Shown in pieces: positions 42,312-52,367 of a stretch of 64,000 nucleotides of DNA (positions within the stretch are counted from its first letter, which is position 1; each line of letters begins with the position of its first letter). The stretch is from Pseudomonas fluorescens (GTDB taxonomy: Bacteria > Pseudomonadota > Gammaproteobacteria > Pseudomonadales > Pseudomonadaceae), in the NCBI RefSeq assembly GCF_002022275.1, contig NZ_MSDF01000013.1, forward strand, positions 141,232 to 205,231, read 5' to 3'. The position numbers were made by a program, and so were the translations under genes. The notes beneath the pieces were generated by a model. The model ran no database searches, was not told where the DNA came from, and saw nothing but the letters and a program-made list of their open reading frames with translations.

Positions 42312-43964
42312 TCAGAGGGATTGAGGCGTTGAGCGGGCGACGATAGCTTCCACATCCACCCCACGCGGCAGAGTGCCATACACCCGGCCGGACGCCCCGC
42401 CCAACCGGCTGGCAATAAACCCATCACTGACCGCCGCGTTCCCCGCCTCCAACAGCAACTTGGCCTGCAACGCCACGGCAATATCCTCAGTCAATTGCCG
42501 CGCACGGTACTGAATATCCTGGGTGTCCATAAACGCCGACTTCAACTGCTCGATATGCCGCGCCAGTCGCTTGTCGCCATGCCCGTCGCCCAGTTCGACA
42601 AACAACGCCTCCAGCACGCCCGGCTCTTTGGACAGCGCGCGCAGCACGTCCAGGCACTGCACATTGCCGGAACCTTCCCACGTCGAGTTCACCGGCGCCT
42701 CACGGTACAGGCGCGGCAGGATGCTGTCCTCGACATACCCGGCACCGCCCATGCATTCGGCAGCTTCGTTGATCATTGCCGGCGCGCGTTTGCAGATCCA
42801 GTACTTGCCCACCGCCGTCACCAGCCGGGCGAATTTGGCTTCCTGCTCGCTATCGAGATGGTCCAGCGCGCGGCCCATGCGCAGGCTCAAGGCCAATGAC
42901 GCTTCGCTTTCAAGGGCGAGGTCCGCCAGCACGTTTTGCATCAACGGCTGCTCACTGAGCACACGCCCGCCGACCGAACGATGCGCGCAATGATGGCTGG
43001 CCTGGGTCAGCGCCTGACGCATCAGGGCGCTGGAGCCGACCATGCAATCGAAGCGGGTCATGGCGACCATTTCGATGATGGTCGGCACGCCACGACCTTC
43101 TTCGCCGATCATCCAGGCCAGGGCGCCGCGGAACTCTACTTCGCTGGACGCATTGGAGCTGTTGCCGAGTTTGTTTTTCAGGCGCTGGATGTAGAACTCG
43201 TTGCGCGTGTCATCCGGGCGGTGCCGTGGCAACAGGAAGCAAGTAAGGCCCTTGTCGGTCTGGGCCAGGGTCAGGAACGCATCGCACATCGGCGCCGAGC
43301 AGAACCACTTGTGGCCCACCAGCTCATAGGCTTGCCCGGGGCCGCCCGCGCCCACGGGGTAAGCGCGGGTGGTGTTGGCGCGCACGTCGGTGCCACCCTG
43401 CTTTTCGGTCATGGCCATGCCGAGGGTCGCCCCGGCCTTGTGGGCGATGCCGACGTTGCGCGGGTCGTAGGTGGTGGCGAGAATTTTCGGTAGCCAGGTG
43501 TCAGCCACGTCCGGCTGCAGGCGCAGGGCCGGAACACTCGCAAATGTCATGGTCAGCGGGCAACCGGTACCCGCCTCGGCCTGACTGTGCAAATAGGTCA
43601 TGGCCGCGCGTGCCACATGCGCGCCGGGTTGCGGATGCGCCCACGGCAGAGACGGCAGGCCATGTTCGACGGCGGTGCGCATCAGCTCGTGATAGGCCGG
43701 GTGAAATTCCACCAGGTCGATGCGATGCCCGTAGCGGTCATGGCTGCTGAACACCGGTTTGTTTTCATTCGCCAGAAACCCGGCCGCCATCAGCGGCCCA
43801 CCGGCCAGCGCGCCGTAAGTATCGATACGCGTCTCGGCCCAGCCTGCGCCAAAACGACGCGACCACTCTTGCAGGGGCAAGTCGATGCGGTACAGGTTGG
43901 TGCCATCAAGCGATGGCGGCTGGTTGGTGACGTCGTGGGTTTCAGCGAACTGATGCAGGTTCAT
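42312..43964 (-). CDS. aidB: AidB-like acyl-CoA dehydrogenase
   Basis: A 550-residue FAD protein of the acyl-CoA dehydrogenase family. MAMTEKQGGTDVRANTTRA is the AidB signature, matching E. coli AidB (541 residues) which binds DNA and protects against alkylation rather than acting as an efficient dehydrogenase. ASSEVEFRGALAWMIGEEGRG and the C-terminal AAECMGGAGYVEDS complete the fold. The start at 43964 is chosen because AGGAGG is six bases upstream; an upstream ATG at 43988 is not needed. No adaptive-response genes are adjacent. Confidence 0.92.
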   Translation of the reverse strand: MNLHQFAETHDVTNQPPSLDGTNLYRIDLPLQEWSRRFGAGWAETRIDTYGALAGGPLMAAGFLANENKPVFSSHDRYGHRIDLVEFHPAYHELMRTAVEHGLPSLPWAHPQPGAHVARAAMTYLHSQAEAGTGCPLTMTFASVPALRLQPDVADTWLPKILATTYDPRNVGIAHKAGATLGMAMTEKQGGTDVRANTTRAYPVGAGGPGQAYELVGHKWFCSAPMCDAFLTLAQTDKGLTCFLLPRHRPDDTRNEFYIQRLKNKLGNSSNASSEVEFRGALAWMIGEEGRGVPTIIEMVAMTRFDCMVGSSALMRQALTQASHHCAHRSVGGRVLSEQPLMQNVLADLALESEASLALSLRMGRALDHLDSEQEAKFARLVTAVGKYWICKRAPAMINEAAECMGGAGYVEDSILPRLYREAPVNSTWEGSGNVQCLDVLRALSKEPGVLEALFVELGDGHGDKRLARHIEQLKSAFMDTQDIQYRARQLTEDIAVALQAKLLLEAGNAAVSDGFIASRLGGASGRVYGTLPRGVDVEAIVARSTPQSL

Positions 43965-44031
43965 GACGGGCCTCCTGGAAAAGGCCACGTGCAGTTGAGG
44001 CCTGAATTTCAGTTAAGCACCGTCAACCGCC

Positions 44032-46422
44032 TTAAAAAAGTGGCATACGCGCCGAATGTTCGGCGCTTTCGCCCTCTATCGGGGTTAACAGACGGCGTTC
44101 CAGTGCCACCTGTAATAAGTCGAAACGAACGGGCTTGGCCAGACGTTCGGTCACACCTATGCCATGGCATCGCTCACGTTCGGGCGCCTGCAAAGAAGCG
44201 CTCAAGGCGATCACCGGCAACTCGCCGCAGCCGGGCAGTGCACGAATCTGACAACACAACGAGAAACCGCCTTCAGGCACGTCCAGCAGCACAGCATCGA
44301 AGTGTTCACTTTGCAACGTCGCCAGTGCGGCCGGGCCGGAGTCCACGGTTTTGACCCGGTAACCGAGCTTGAGCAGCATGCCGCGCACCGCGAGTTGACC
44401 GACGCTGTTGTCGTCCACCAGCAACACCGAGCATTCCTGCGGCGAGCGCTGGCGGGCGGGCGCTTGTTTGGGCTCTGACGGCGCCAGGGTGACGGTTGCT
44501 TCCAACTGGAAGCGACTGCCCTTGTGCGGCTCGGAATGATGGGTCAGGCGCCCGCCGAGCAATTCGATCAACTGTCGGCAAATCGCCAAACCAATACCCA
44601 GCCCACCGTATTCCCGGGTCATCGACCCATCGACCTGAAAGAAGCGCTGGTACAGCGTGGCCTCGTCGAGGAAGGCGAAGCCGATACCGGTGTCGGTCAC
44701 GATAAAACTCAGGCGCAGCGAGCCATCACTGTGCGGTACACCGACCACACGCAGGCGCACGGCGCCGTCATGGGTGAATTTGAAGGCATTGTCGAGCAGG
44801 CAATCCAGGCATTGGCTGAGTTTACCGGCGTCGCCAATCACACGGTCCGGCAGTTCGTCCGCCACGTCGATGGAAAAGGCGAGGCCCTTGCTTTGGGCGC
44901 TGACGCTGAATTGCTGACGCAAGGCGTCGAGGGCAGCGCGCAGGCTGAATACTTCAGCTTGGGCGGTGAGGCGCCCGGCTTGCAGCTCGGTGAGGGTGAG
45001 GATGCCGTTGACCATGCGCATCATGTCCCGCGCCGAGCCGGCGGCGGTTTGCTGATACTGGGTCAGGTCGTCGTCCAGCGGCACGGTTTGCATCAATTCG
45101 AGGGAGCCGATCACGCCGTTCATCGGCGTGCGCAGTTCGTGGGTCAGGGTGGCGAGAAATTCGTCTTTGAGCCGGTTGCTGCGGGCGAGTTGCAGGTTGA
45201 GCACTTCGAGCTTCTGGCTGGCGTCGAACAGAATCTGCGCCTGCTGCTCGCGCATGCCGTTGATTCGGTCGGCCAGGGCCAGCGACAACAACGCCACTTC
45301 GATGGCCGAGCCGAGCTGGCTGGCGTACATGGTCAGGAACACATTGGGCAGGTAGCCCAACACCATCATCGTATTCACCACCCCGCCCAGCAGGAACGCC
45401 GACCAGGCGATGATGAAATAGCGCGCCATGCGCTGGCCGCAATACCAGGCTTTGATGGCGGCGACAAAAATAGTCACGGTAAACACCAGCGCAAGGCCTG
45501 TGGCCAGGCGCAGGGCCACGGCATAGCTGGTCAGCAGCGCCAGCGCCATCACCAGCGCGCCACAGGCGGCCAGCCCGATCAGTATCCGGTTGAGCCAGCG
45601 GCTGTGCTGCGCGGTGTGCAAAAAGCTGCGCGCGAACAAGCTGCCAAACAGCGCCGCCGAACCGATCAGAAAGGGCACCGCCGCATTCGCCCACCACGGG
45701 TTATTCGGCCAGAAGTACTGCACGGCCACGCCATTGACCGACAGCTGATACAGGCCGAACGAGGCGATATAGAGGATGTAGTAGAGGTAACTGGTGTCGC
45801 GCACGCTCAAGTAGATGAACAGGTTGTAGATCAGCATCCCCAGCAATACGCCATAGATAGCGCCCAACACATACAGGCGCAGCGGCTGTTCTTCGAGGTA
45901 CGCAGTGCCGGCCCAGAGCGTCAGCGGGGCCTGGATCGAACCCTGGCTTTGCAGGCGCAGGTAAACGGTTTCCTGCTGGTCGGGCACGAAGTTGAGCTTG
46001 AACAGGTAATTGCTCTGACTGACTTCACGGCTGGAGAAGGGCAAAGCGCTGCCGGTGCGGGTGGTCAACCGGTAATTGCCAGCGTTGTCGCGCTGGTACA
46101 TATCAAGACGATTGAGCGGCGGGTAGGCCAGCTCCAAAAACCAGGTGCGCGGGGAACGCGGGTCTTGGGCCACGTAATGCAGGTCGACTTTGAGCCAGAA
46201 CACCGAACGCGAATAACCGGCGTTGAGGGTGGCTTTGTCATGGGTCTTGAACTGGGCGGCGTACGCGGGGGAGCTGACTTCGGCGATGGTGAGGGCGTCG
46301 GTGGGGTCTTCGAGCACTTGCATGACGCGGCCCAACGGCAGGCTTCGAGTGCTTTGATCAAACTCGATGGCGCTGGCGAGCATCGGCAGCCCGCACATGA
46401 TTAACATCAGCAAATAGCGCAT
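44032..46422 (-). CDS. Hybrid histidine kinase with 7TMR-DISM sensor and degenerate receiver
   Basis: A 796-residue membrane sensor. After a signal-like N-terminus comes a 7TMR-DISMED2 periplasmic domain (about 30-175), then seven membrane helices (about 180-385). The HisKA domain has TLTHELRTPMNG with the phospho-acceptor His near 425. The ATPase N box is LLDNAFKFTHDG and the G box DTGIGFAF, then GGLGIGLAICRQ. The C-terminal receiver (about 665-780) keeps LLVDDN, Asp near 713 and LAKPV, but the loop after the Asp is LDVPEGGF, about three residues shorter than usual. Ligands of this family often include carbohydrates. It has no adjacent response regulator. Confidence 0.92.
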   Translation of the reverse strand: MRYLLMLIMCGLPMLASAIEFDQSTRSLPLGRVMQVLEDPTDALTIAEVSSPAYAAQFKTHDKATLNAGYSRSVFWLKVDLHYVAQDPRSPRTWFLELAYPPLNRLDMYQRDNAGNYRLTTRTGSALPFSSREVSQSNYLFKLNFVPDQQETVYLRLQSQGSIQAPLTLWAGTAYLEEQPLRLYVLGAIYGVLLGMLIYNLFIYLSVRDTSYLYYILYIASFGLYQLSVNGVAVQYFWPNNPWWANAAVPFLIGSAALFGSLFARSFLHTAQHSRWLNRILIGLAACGALVMALALLTSYAVALRLATGLALVFTVTIFVAAIKAWYCGQRMARYFIIAWSAFLLGGVVNTMMVLGYLPNVFLTMYASQLGSAIEVALLSLALADRINGMREQQAQILFDASQKLEVLNLQLARSNRLKDEFLATLTHELRTPMNGVIGSLELMQTVPLDDDLTQYQQTAAGSARDMMRMVNGILTLTELQAGRLTAQAEVFSLRAALDALRQQFSVSAQSKGLAFSIDVADELPDRVIGDAGKLSQCLDCLLDNAFKFTHDGAVRLRVVGVPHSDGSLRLSFIVTDTGIGFAFLDEATLYQRFFQVDGSMTREYGGLGIGLAICRQLIELLGGRLTHHSEPHKGSRFQLEATVTLAPSEPKQAPARQRSPQECSVLLVDDNSVGQLAVRGMLLKLGYRVKTVDSGPAALATLQSEHFDAVLLDVPEGGFSLCCQIRALPGCGELPVIALSASLQAPERERCHGIGVTERLAKPVRFDLLQVALERRLLTPIEGESAEHSARMPLF

Positions 46423-46709
46423 AGAGCCCCGGTGTGGCTTGCCCGGTTATGTCAAAAGCCCCCCATTCCTTTTGAGATGACGTATACCGGCGTTACATTA
46501 AGTTGTTTGGATCCACTCTAGCATAGCGGGTAAAGGCCATTAGACACCATTGAAATAATTTTCCTGAAGGCTCTAGAACGGCACTCTCAGCGGCTTTCAC
46601 GCAATGAATTCGGTCGATAAAACCCGCGAAATCAGTCCTTTCTCACACTCGAAATTCCCCCCTCGCCAGGCAGCCACGCCAAAAGCGTTTGGTGGTAAGC
46701 TCGCGCACC

Positions 46710-47507
46710 ATGAATATCTACAGCTCTCGCCCTGTTGTCCTCTGTCTCTCCGGCCATGATCCCAGTGGTGGCGCCGGCTTGCAGGCAGATATCGAAGCCC
46801 TGCTCGCCCAAGGCTGTCATGCGGCCCCGGCCGTCACCGCCCTGACCGTGCAGAACACCGTCAATGTCAGCGATTTCCGCGTGCTCGACCGCGAGTGGGT
46901 GCTGGCTCAAGCCAACGCCGTGCTCGGCGATTCCGAGGTGGCTGCGGTCAAGCTGGGCATGCTCGGTTCCACCGCCATGGTCGACACCGTGGTCGAACTG
47001 CTGCAGGCGCACCCGCACCTGCCGGTGGTCTGCGACCCGGTGCTGCGCGCCGGCGGCGGCGGGAGCCTGGGCAAGGATGAAGTCGGCTATGCCATGCGCG
47101 AGCGGCTGTTGCCGTTGTCGCTGATCGCCACGCCAAACCTGCCGGAAGCGCGCATCCTTGCCGAGCTGCCGCAAGGCACGGCAGACGAATGCGCCGAGAA
47201 GCTGTTACCGTTTATCAAGCACCTGCTGATCACCGGCGGCCATGGCGATGAGCATGAAGTGCACAACCGCCTGTACAGCCGCGACGGCACGCAGCAGACC
47301 TTTACCTGCCAGCGCTTGCCCGGCAGTTATCACGGTTCGGGCTGCACGCTGGCGAGTGCGCTGGCCGGTCGAATCGCTCAGGGCGAAGGCCTGGTCAGCG
47401 CCGTGCAGTCGGCGCTCAACTACACTTGGCGCACCCTGCGCGATGCCGAACAACTCGGCCAGGGCCAGTTCGTGCCGCGCCGTCTGCCGCTGGATTTTTG
47501 CTCGTAA
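46710..47507 (+). CDS. thiD: Hydroxymethylpyrimidine/phosphomethylpyrimidine kinase
   Basis: Phosphorylates HMP and HMP-P in thiamine synthesis. The 265-residue protein has [20 protein letters not shown] at the N-terminus, [10 protein letters not shown] for the pyrimidine pocket and [12 protein letters not shown] near the C-terminus, the ATP-binding and catalytic Asp/Gly-rich loop of the ribokinase fold. The ATG at 46710 is used, though its ribosome site is weak (GGTGG about 15 bases upstream). It heads a thiD-thiE-hemL block with a 22-base gap to thiE. No TPP riboswitch was seen in the 287-base upstream gap. Confidence 0.95.
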   Translation: MNIYSSRPVVLCLSGHDPSGGAGLQADIEALLAQGCHAAPAVTALTVQNTVNVSDFRVLDREWVLAQANAVLGDSEVAAVKLGMLGSTAMVDTVVELLQAHPHLPVVCDPVLRAGGGGSLGKDEVGYAMRERLLPLSLIATPNLPEARILAELPQGTADECAEKLLPFIKHLLITGGHGDEHEVHNRLYSRDGTQQTFTCQRLPGSYHGSGCTLASALAGRIAQGEGLVSAVQSALNYTWRTLRDAEQLGQGQFVPRRLPLDFCS

Positions 47508-47529
47508 GACGACAAAGGGGGCCTGCCCG

Positions 47530-48153
47530 ATGAAACTACGTGGCCTTTACGCCATTACCGACAGCCAACTGTTGGCCGGCAAATTCCTCGCCTACGTCGA
47601 AGCGGCGCTGGACGGTGGCGTGACCCTGCTGCAGTACCGCGATAAAAGCAGCGATGAAGCCCGCCGCCTGCGCGAGGCCGAGAAGTTGCGCGAGCTGTGC
47701 TCGCGCTACAAGACTCAGTTGATCGTCAACGATGACGCTGAACTGGCCGCGCGCCTGGGTGTGGGCGTGCACCTGGGCCAGACCGACGGCCCGCTCACGC
47801 CAGCCCGTGCGCTGCTCGGCTCCAAAGCGATCATCGGCGCCACCTGCCACAGCCAGATCGAGCTGGCCGAGCAGGCCGCCAAGGAAGGCGCCAGCTATGT
47901 CGCCTTTGGCCGCTTCTTCAATTCCAACACCAAGCCCGGCGCACCCGCCGCCACTGTCCAAATGCTGGCCGAGGCCCGCACGCGGTTGCAGTTGCCGATC
48001 TGCGTGATCGGCGGCGTCACCCTGGAAAACGCCGAACCTCTGGTGGCCCACGGTGCCGACCTGCTTGCCGTGGTGCATGGCCTGTTCGGTGCCGACACTG
48101 CCCAGGAAGTCACGCGCCGCGCCCGTGCGTTCAACGCCCTACTCAAGATTTGA
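47530..48153 (+). CDS. thiE: Thiamine-phosphate synthase
   Basis: Couples HMP-pyrophosphate and thiazole phosphate to thiamine phosphate. The 207-residue TIM-barrel protein has [13 protein letters not shown] (pyrophosphate contact), [20 protein letters not shown] (substrate pocket), [17 protein letters not shown] and [24 protein letters not shown] at 47513-47520 is the ribosome site, nine bases from the ATG at 47530. It follows thiD closely, with hemL 17 bases downstream, so the three are probably one operon. Confidence 0.95.
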   Translation: MKLRGLYAITDSQLLAGKFLAYVEAALDGGVTLLQYRDKSSDEARRLREAEKLRELCSRYKTQLIVNDDAELAARLGVGVHLGQTDGPLTPARALLGSKAIIGATCHSQIELAEQAAKEGASYVAFGRFFNSNTKPGAPAATVQMLAEARTRLQLPICVIGGVTLENAEPLVAHGADLLAVVHGLFGADTAQEVTRRARAFNALLKI

Positions 48154-48170
48154 TTTCAGAGAGACCCATC

Positions 48171-49454
48171 ATGTCCCGTTCCGAAACGCTGTTTGCCAAT
48201 GCCCAAAAACATATCCCCGGCGGTGTGAACTCCCCCGTGCGTGCGTTCAAAAGCGTGGGCGGCACGCCATTGTTCTTCAAACATGCCGAAGGCGCCTACG
48301 TCACCGACGAAGATGACAAACGTTATGTGGACTACGTAGGTTCGTGGGGCCCGATGATCCTCGGCCACAGCCATCCGGACGTACTGGACGCGGTGCGTCA
48401 GCAGCTGCAACACGGCCTGTCCTACGGCGCGCCGACCGCCATGGAAACAGAGATGGCCGACCTGGTCTGCTCGATCGTGCCGTCGATGGAAATGGTGCGC
48501 ATGGTCAGTTCCGGCACCGAAGCCACCATGAGCGCGATTCGCCTGGCCCGTGGTTTCACCGGTCGCGACAGCATCATCAAGTTCGAAGGCTGCTACCACG
48601 GCCACTCCGACAGCCTGCTGGTGAAAGCCGGCTCCGGCCTGCTGACCCAAGGCGTGCCAAGCTCGGCCGGCGTTCCGGCCGCCTTTGCCAAACACACCCT
48701 AACCCTGCCGTTCAACGACATCGCCGCCGTCGAGCAGATGCTTAATGAAGTGGGCCAGGACGTCGCGTGCATCATCGTCGAGCCCGTGGCCGGCAATATG
48801 AACTGTGTGCCGCCGGCGCCGGGTTTTCTTGAAGGCCTGCGCGAGCAGTGCGACAAGCATGGCGTGGTGCTGATTTTTGACGAAGTGATGACCGGTTTCC
48901 GCGTCGCCCTCGGCGGCGCCCAGGCGCACTACGGTGTTACGCCGGACCTGAGCACCTTCGGCAAGATCATCGGCGGCGGCATGCCAGTGGGCTGCTTCGG
49001 CGGCAAGCGTGAAATCATGCACCACATTGCGCCCCTGGGCCCGGTGTACCAGGCGGGCACCTTGTCGGGTAACCCGCTGGCCATGGCCGCCGGCCTGACC
49101 ACCCTGCGCCTGATCAGCCGCCCGGGCTTCCACGCCGAGCTGACCGACTACACCACTCGCCTGCTCGACGGCCTGCAACAACGCGCCGATGCAGCCGGTA
49201 TTCCGTTTGTCACCACTCAGGCGGGCGGCATGTTCGGCCTGTACTTCAGTGCTGCCGACGACATCGTTACCTTTGATGACGTGATGGGCAGCGATGCCGA
49301 TCTGTTCAAGCGCTTCTTCCACTTGATGCTGGAAGGCGGCGTTTACCTGGCCCCGAGCGCGTTTGAAGCCGGCTTCACTTCGATCGCCCATGGCGAAGCC
49401 GAGTTGAAATTGACCCTGGATGCTGCCGAGCGCGCCTTCGCGGCCCTGAAATAA
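48171..49454 (+). CDS. hemL: Glutamate-1-semialdehyde 2,1-aminomutase
   Basis: PLP-dependent enzyme making 5-aminolevulinate from glutamate-1-semialdehyde, the last step of the C5 route to haem. The 427-residue length is normal. [13 protein letters not shown] is the N-terminal signature, [16 protein letters not shown] the cofactor phosphate site, DEVMTGFR the PLP Asp region and [13 protein letters not shown] the Schiff-base lysine. AGAGAG precedes the ATG at 48171. The gene ends with a strong hairpin at 49469-49489. Confidence 0.97.
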   Translation: MSRSETLFANAQKHIPGGVNSPVRAFKSVGGTPLFFKHAEGAYVTDEDDKRYVDYVGSWGPMILGHSHPDVLDAVRQQLQHGLSYGAPTAMETEMADLVCSIVPSMEMVRMVSSGTEATMSAIRLARGFTGRDSIIKFEGCYHGHSDSLLVKAGSGLLTQGVPSSAGVPAAFAKHTLTLPFNDIAAVEQMLNEVGQDVACIIVEPVAGNMNCVPPAPGFLEGLREQCDKHGVVLIFDEVMTGFRVALGGAQAHYGVTPDLSTFGKIIGGGMPVGCFGGKREIMHHIAPLGPVYQAGTLSGNPLAMAAGLTTLRLISRPGFHAELTDYTTRLLDGLQQRADAAGIPFVTTQAGGMFGLYFSAADDIVTFDDVMGSDADLFKRFFHLMLEGGVYLAPSAFEAGFTSIAHGEAELKLTLDAAERAFAALK

Positions 49455-49468
49455 GGGGCACTGAATCT

Positions 49469-49489
49469 GACGTCGCCCTCGGCGGCGTC
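49469..49489 (+). terminator. Hairpin after hemL
   Basis: GACGTCGCC CTC GGCGGCGTC: a nine-base-pair stem with one U-G wobble, 15 bases after the hemL stop. It is followed by AGAATTTGC, a weak U-run. Likely a transcription end or mRNA stabiliser for the thiD-thiE-hemL unit. Confidence 0.55.
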
Positions 49490-49679
49490 AGAATTTGCTA
49501 CTTTGCTTACAGAGATTTCCTGCATTTTTCGAGAAATCACCTGCAATCCGGCAGATAACTTGCCCACGCAGCAGAAAAACGAGTAAAGACTTTGTAAGCA
49601 GGTGCCTGCTTATTTCATAATGCGCGCTTATTGGACTCCCCGAGGGTCCGCGCGCCCCGTCAGAGGTAAGTCGATTCCC

Positions 49680-50234
49680 ATGAAACGCACCGGCCGCACC
49701 CTGGTTCTGGGCTGCCTGTTGCTCCTTCAGCCGCTGCTGGCACATGCACAAGCAGGCGGCAACTCGTTGTTAATCCCAGCGATGGGTCGTTGCACCCTCA
49801 ATACCCAGCCAGACAGCCAGGCCGAAGCCCTGAGCGCGTGCCAGAAACAGGCCGATGGCGGGGATGCGCAGGCGCAATACGAGTTGGGTGAGTACTTCCA
49901 CGACAGCAAAAACCCCGCCCGCGACCTCAACAAAGCCTTGAGCTATTTCGAGAAAGCCTCGTTGCAGGGCCACGCGCAGGCGCAATTCCAGCTGGGCAAC
50001 ATGTTCTTCAAAGGCGAAGGCGTGCCGGCCAACAACGTGCAGGCGTACATCGTGCTGAAGATGGCGGCGGTGAATGGCGCTGAAGACGCGCTGGACACGG
50101 CCGACGAAGTGGCCGAGCACATGCAGCGTGATGAGTTGGAAGTGGCGACGCAGGTGTTGGGGCAGATTTTCCGCAATTACTTGCAGGAATTGCAGAGTGC
50201 GGATGGGCGTTCGCCGTTCTCACCCTTGCCCTGA
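49680..50234 (+). CDS. Exported Sel1/TPR-repeat protein
   Basis: A 184-residue protein with a signal peptide (TLVLGCLLLLQPLLAHA, cleavage near AHAQA). The mature part has two Sel1-like repeats: DAQAQYELGEYFHDSKNPAR and HAQAQFQLGNMFFKGEGVPA, followed by an incomplete third (AYIVLKMAAVNGAEDAL). Such repeats mediate protein contacts in the periplasm. Start at 49680: GAGG lies nearby (49663-49666). It is separated from hemL by 225 bases and has no obvious partner. Confidence 0.87.
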   Translation: MKRTGRTLVLGCLLLLQPLLAHAQAGGNSLLIPAMGRCTLNTQPDSQAEALSACQKQADGGDAQAQYELGEYFHDSKNPARDLNKALSYFEKASLQGHAQAQFQLGNMFFKGEGVPANNVQAYIVLKMAAVNGAEDALDTADEVAEHMQRDELEVATQVLGQIFRNYLQELQSADGRSPFSPLP

Positions 50235-50255
50235 ATTCAGCTAAACCCTTCTATT

Positions 50256-50342
50256 GCTATCGCAGGCAAGCCAGCTCCCACATTTGACTGCATTCCAACG
50301 TTGGAACTCGGTCAAGTGTGGGAGCTGGCTTGCCTGCGATGG
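50256..50342. repeat. REP pair
   Basis: GCTATCGCAGGCAAGCCAGC and the complement GTGTGGGAGCTGGCTTGCCT enclose about 35 bases. It lies between the convergent Sel1 and DUF1820 genes and can serve both as an end region. Confidence 0.88.
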
Positions 50343-50362
50343 ATTCAACGCGGTCTAACGCC

Positions 50363-50689
50363 CTACTTCTCAGGCATCGGCATCGGAAACGGCATCACAT
50401 TACTGGTGCCCCGCGCCTCGCTGATCTTCGGCGTGCCCAGGCGCTCGACTTCATCGATGCGCACAATCGAGTGCATCGGCACAAAACTGCGCACCACGCC
50501 TTCGAACTGAGCCTTGAGTTTTTCCTCGCCCGGGTCCACGACCAGCTGAGTGCGCTCGCCAAAGACGAACTCTTCCACTTCCAGGAAGCCCCACAGATCA
50601 CTTTGATAGATCTGCTTGGCGTACATTTCGAACACCTGGCCCTGGTTGAGGAAAATCACCTTGTAGATTGGAGCTTCGCGTTTGGTCAT
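50363..50689 (-). CDS. DUF1820 family protein
   Basis: A 108-residue soluble protein. PIYKVIFLNQGQVFEMYAKQ, LWGFLEVEEFVFGE and VDPGEEKLKAQFEGV are the conserved blocks of DUF1820, found in many gammaproteobacteria next to miaB. The function is unknown. The ATG at 50689 gives the family start MTKREAPIYK. It is divergent from miaB, sharing about 130 bases of control region. Confidence 0.9.
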   Translation of the reverse strand: MTKREAPIYKVIFLNQGQVFEMYAKQIYQSDLWGFLEVEEFVFGERTQLVVDPGEEKLKAQFEGVVRSFVPMHSIVRIDEVERLGTPKISEARGTSNVMPFPMPMPEK

Positions 50690-50820
50690 GGTGGGCGGAT
50701 AACACATCGGGGATATAAAAGAGGGCGCGAACTATAGCATGGCACCCGATGCACAACGCTAGGAACCAATGGGCATGCCCCCTATAATGCGCGGTTCTTT
50801 ACCACCAGTTGACGATTCCC

Positions 50821-52149
50821 ATGGCCAAGAAGCTTTATATCGAAACCCACGGTTGCCAGATGAACGAGTACGACAGCTCGCGCATGGTCGACTTGCTGGG
50901 CGAACACCAGGCCCTGGAAGTCACCGCCCGCGCCGAAGATGCCGACGTAATCCTGCTCAATACCTGCTCGATCCGCGAACGGGCCCAGGACCGTGTGTAC
51001 TCGCAGCTGGGCCGCTGGCGTGAATTGAAACTGGCCAACCCGGACATGGTGATTGCCGTCGGCGGTTGCGTGGCCAGCCAGGAAGGCGCCGCCATCCGCG
51101 ACCGCGCGCCCTATGTCGACGTGGTCTTCGGCCCGCAGACCCTGCACCGCCTGCCGGAAATGATCGACGCTGCGCGCATCACCAAGCTGCCGCAGGTTGA
51201 CGTCTCGTTCCCGGAAATCGAAAAATTCGACCATTTGCCCGAGCCGCGCATCGATGGCCCGAGCGCCTATGTGTCGGTGATGGAAGGTTGCAGCAAGTAC
51301 TGCACCTTCTGCGTCGTGCCCTACACCCGGGGTGAAGAGGTCAGCCGGCCGTTTGACGACGTGCTGGCAGAAATCATCCACCTGGCCGAAAACGGCGTGC
51401 GCGAAGTGACCCTGCTGGGCCAGAACGTCAACGGTTATCGCGGCCAGACTGAAGACGGCCGCCTGGCCGACCTGGCAGAGCTGATCCGCGTGGTGGCTGC
51501 GGTGGACGGTATCGAGCGTATTCGTTACACCACCTCGCACCCGTTGGAGTTTTCCGACAGCCTGATCCAGGCCCACGCTGAAGTGCCTGAACTGGTCAAA
51601 CACCTGCATTTGCCGGTGCAGTCGGGCTCGGACCGGATTCTGTCGGCGATGAAACGCAACCACACGGCCCTGGAATACAAATCCAAATTGCGCAAGCTGC
51701 GTGCAGCGGTGCCGGGCATTTGCATCAGTTCGGACTTTATCGTTGGCTTCCCGGGCGAAACCGAGAAAGATTTCGAACAGACCATGAAGCTGATCGAGGA
51801 CGTCGGTTTCGACTTCTCGTATTCCTTCGTTTATAGCCAGCGCCCGGGCACGCCTGCCGCTGATCTCGTGGACGAGACTCCGGAAGCGCTGAAAAAAGAA
51901 CGCTTGAACGCGCTGCAACATCGCTTGAATCAGCAAGGGTTCGAAATCAGCCGACAAATGGTCGGTTCGATTCAGCGCATTCTGGTCACCGATTATTCGA
52001 AAAAAGACCCGGGCGAGCTGCAAGGCCGTACCGAGAACAACCGAATCGTCAACTTCCGCTGCGACACGCCCACCCTCATCGGCCAGTTTGCCGATGTACA
52101 CATCGATGCGGCGCAACCGCACTCGCTGCGCGGGTCGCTGGTTAACTGA
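50821..52149 (+). CDS. miaB: tRNA-2-methylthio-N6-dimethylallyladenosine synthase MiaB
   Basis: Radical-SAM methylthiotransferase acting on i6A37 of tRNA. The 442-residue protein starts [20 protein letters not shown], with auxiliary-cluster cysteines at about 12, 49 and 83 (THGC, NTCS, GGCV). The radical-SAM cluster is [19 protein letters not shown]-like VGFPGE and the TRAM domain at the C-terminus (about 375-442) are present. It is followed by a REP element and then ybeZ, the conserved order of the region. Confidence 0.97.
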   Translation: MAKKLYIETHGCQMNEYDSSRMVDLLGEHQALEVTARAEDADVILLNTCSIRERAQDRVYSQLGRWRELKLANPDMVIAVGGCVASQEGAAIRDRAPYVDVVFGPQTLHRLPEMIDAARITKLPQVDVSFPEIEKFDHLPEPRIDGPSAYVSVMEGCSKYCTFCVVPYTRGEEVSRPFDDVLAEIIHLAENGVREVTLLGQNVNGYRGQTEDGRLADLAELIRVVAAVDGIERIRYTTSHPLEFSDSLIQAHAEVPELVKHLHLPVQSGSDRILSAMKRNHTALEYKSKLRKLRAAVPGICISSDFIVGFPGETEKDFEQTMKLIEDVGFDFSYSFVYSQRPGTPAADLVDETPEALKKERLNALQHRLNQQGFEISRQMVGSIQRILVTDYSKKDPGELQGRTENNRIVNFRCDTPTLIGQFADVHIDAAQPHSLRGSLVN

Positions 52150-52172
52150 TTTCAGGGCAAATGAAGTCCAAC

Positions 52173-52261
52173 TGTGGGAGCTGGCTTGCCTGCGATAGCG
52201 GTGGGTCAGTTAACTCAACTGGCACTGATACACCGCCATCGCAGGCAAGCCAGCTCCCACA
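52173..52261. repeat. REP pair between miaB and ybeZ
   Basis: TGTGGGAGCTGGCTTGCCTG and its complement with GCGGTG/CACCGC stem extension. It lies inside the conserved miaB-ybeZ-ybeY-corC-lnt gene order, within the only sizeable gap of that block. Confidence 0.88.
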
Positions 52262-52367
52262 GTGGATCTTCGTGGTTCTTGAGCGCCTATATAAGTGCTT
52301 TCGCACACAGGCGGCTGGCGTTATCCTCTCTTTCACCTCAACAGCCAAAGGGCGGCTAAAAGCGACC

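Noticed and set aside
46423..46709. TPP riboswitch upstream of thiD
   Set aside because: The conserved CTGAGA and ACCTGATCTGGATAATGCC-like elements are absent from the 287-base gap.
52161..52367. N-terminal extension of YbeZ through the upstream REP
   Set aside because: The open frame translates repeat DNA (GSWLACDSGG...), has no homology to PhoH proteins and no ribosome site.
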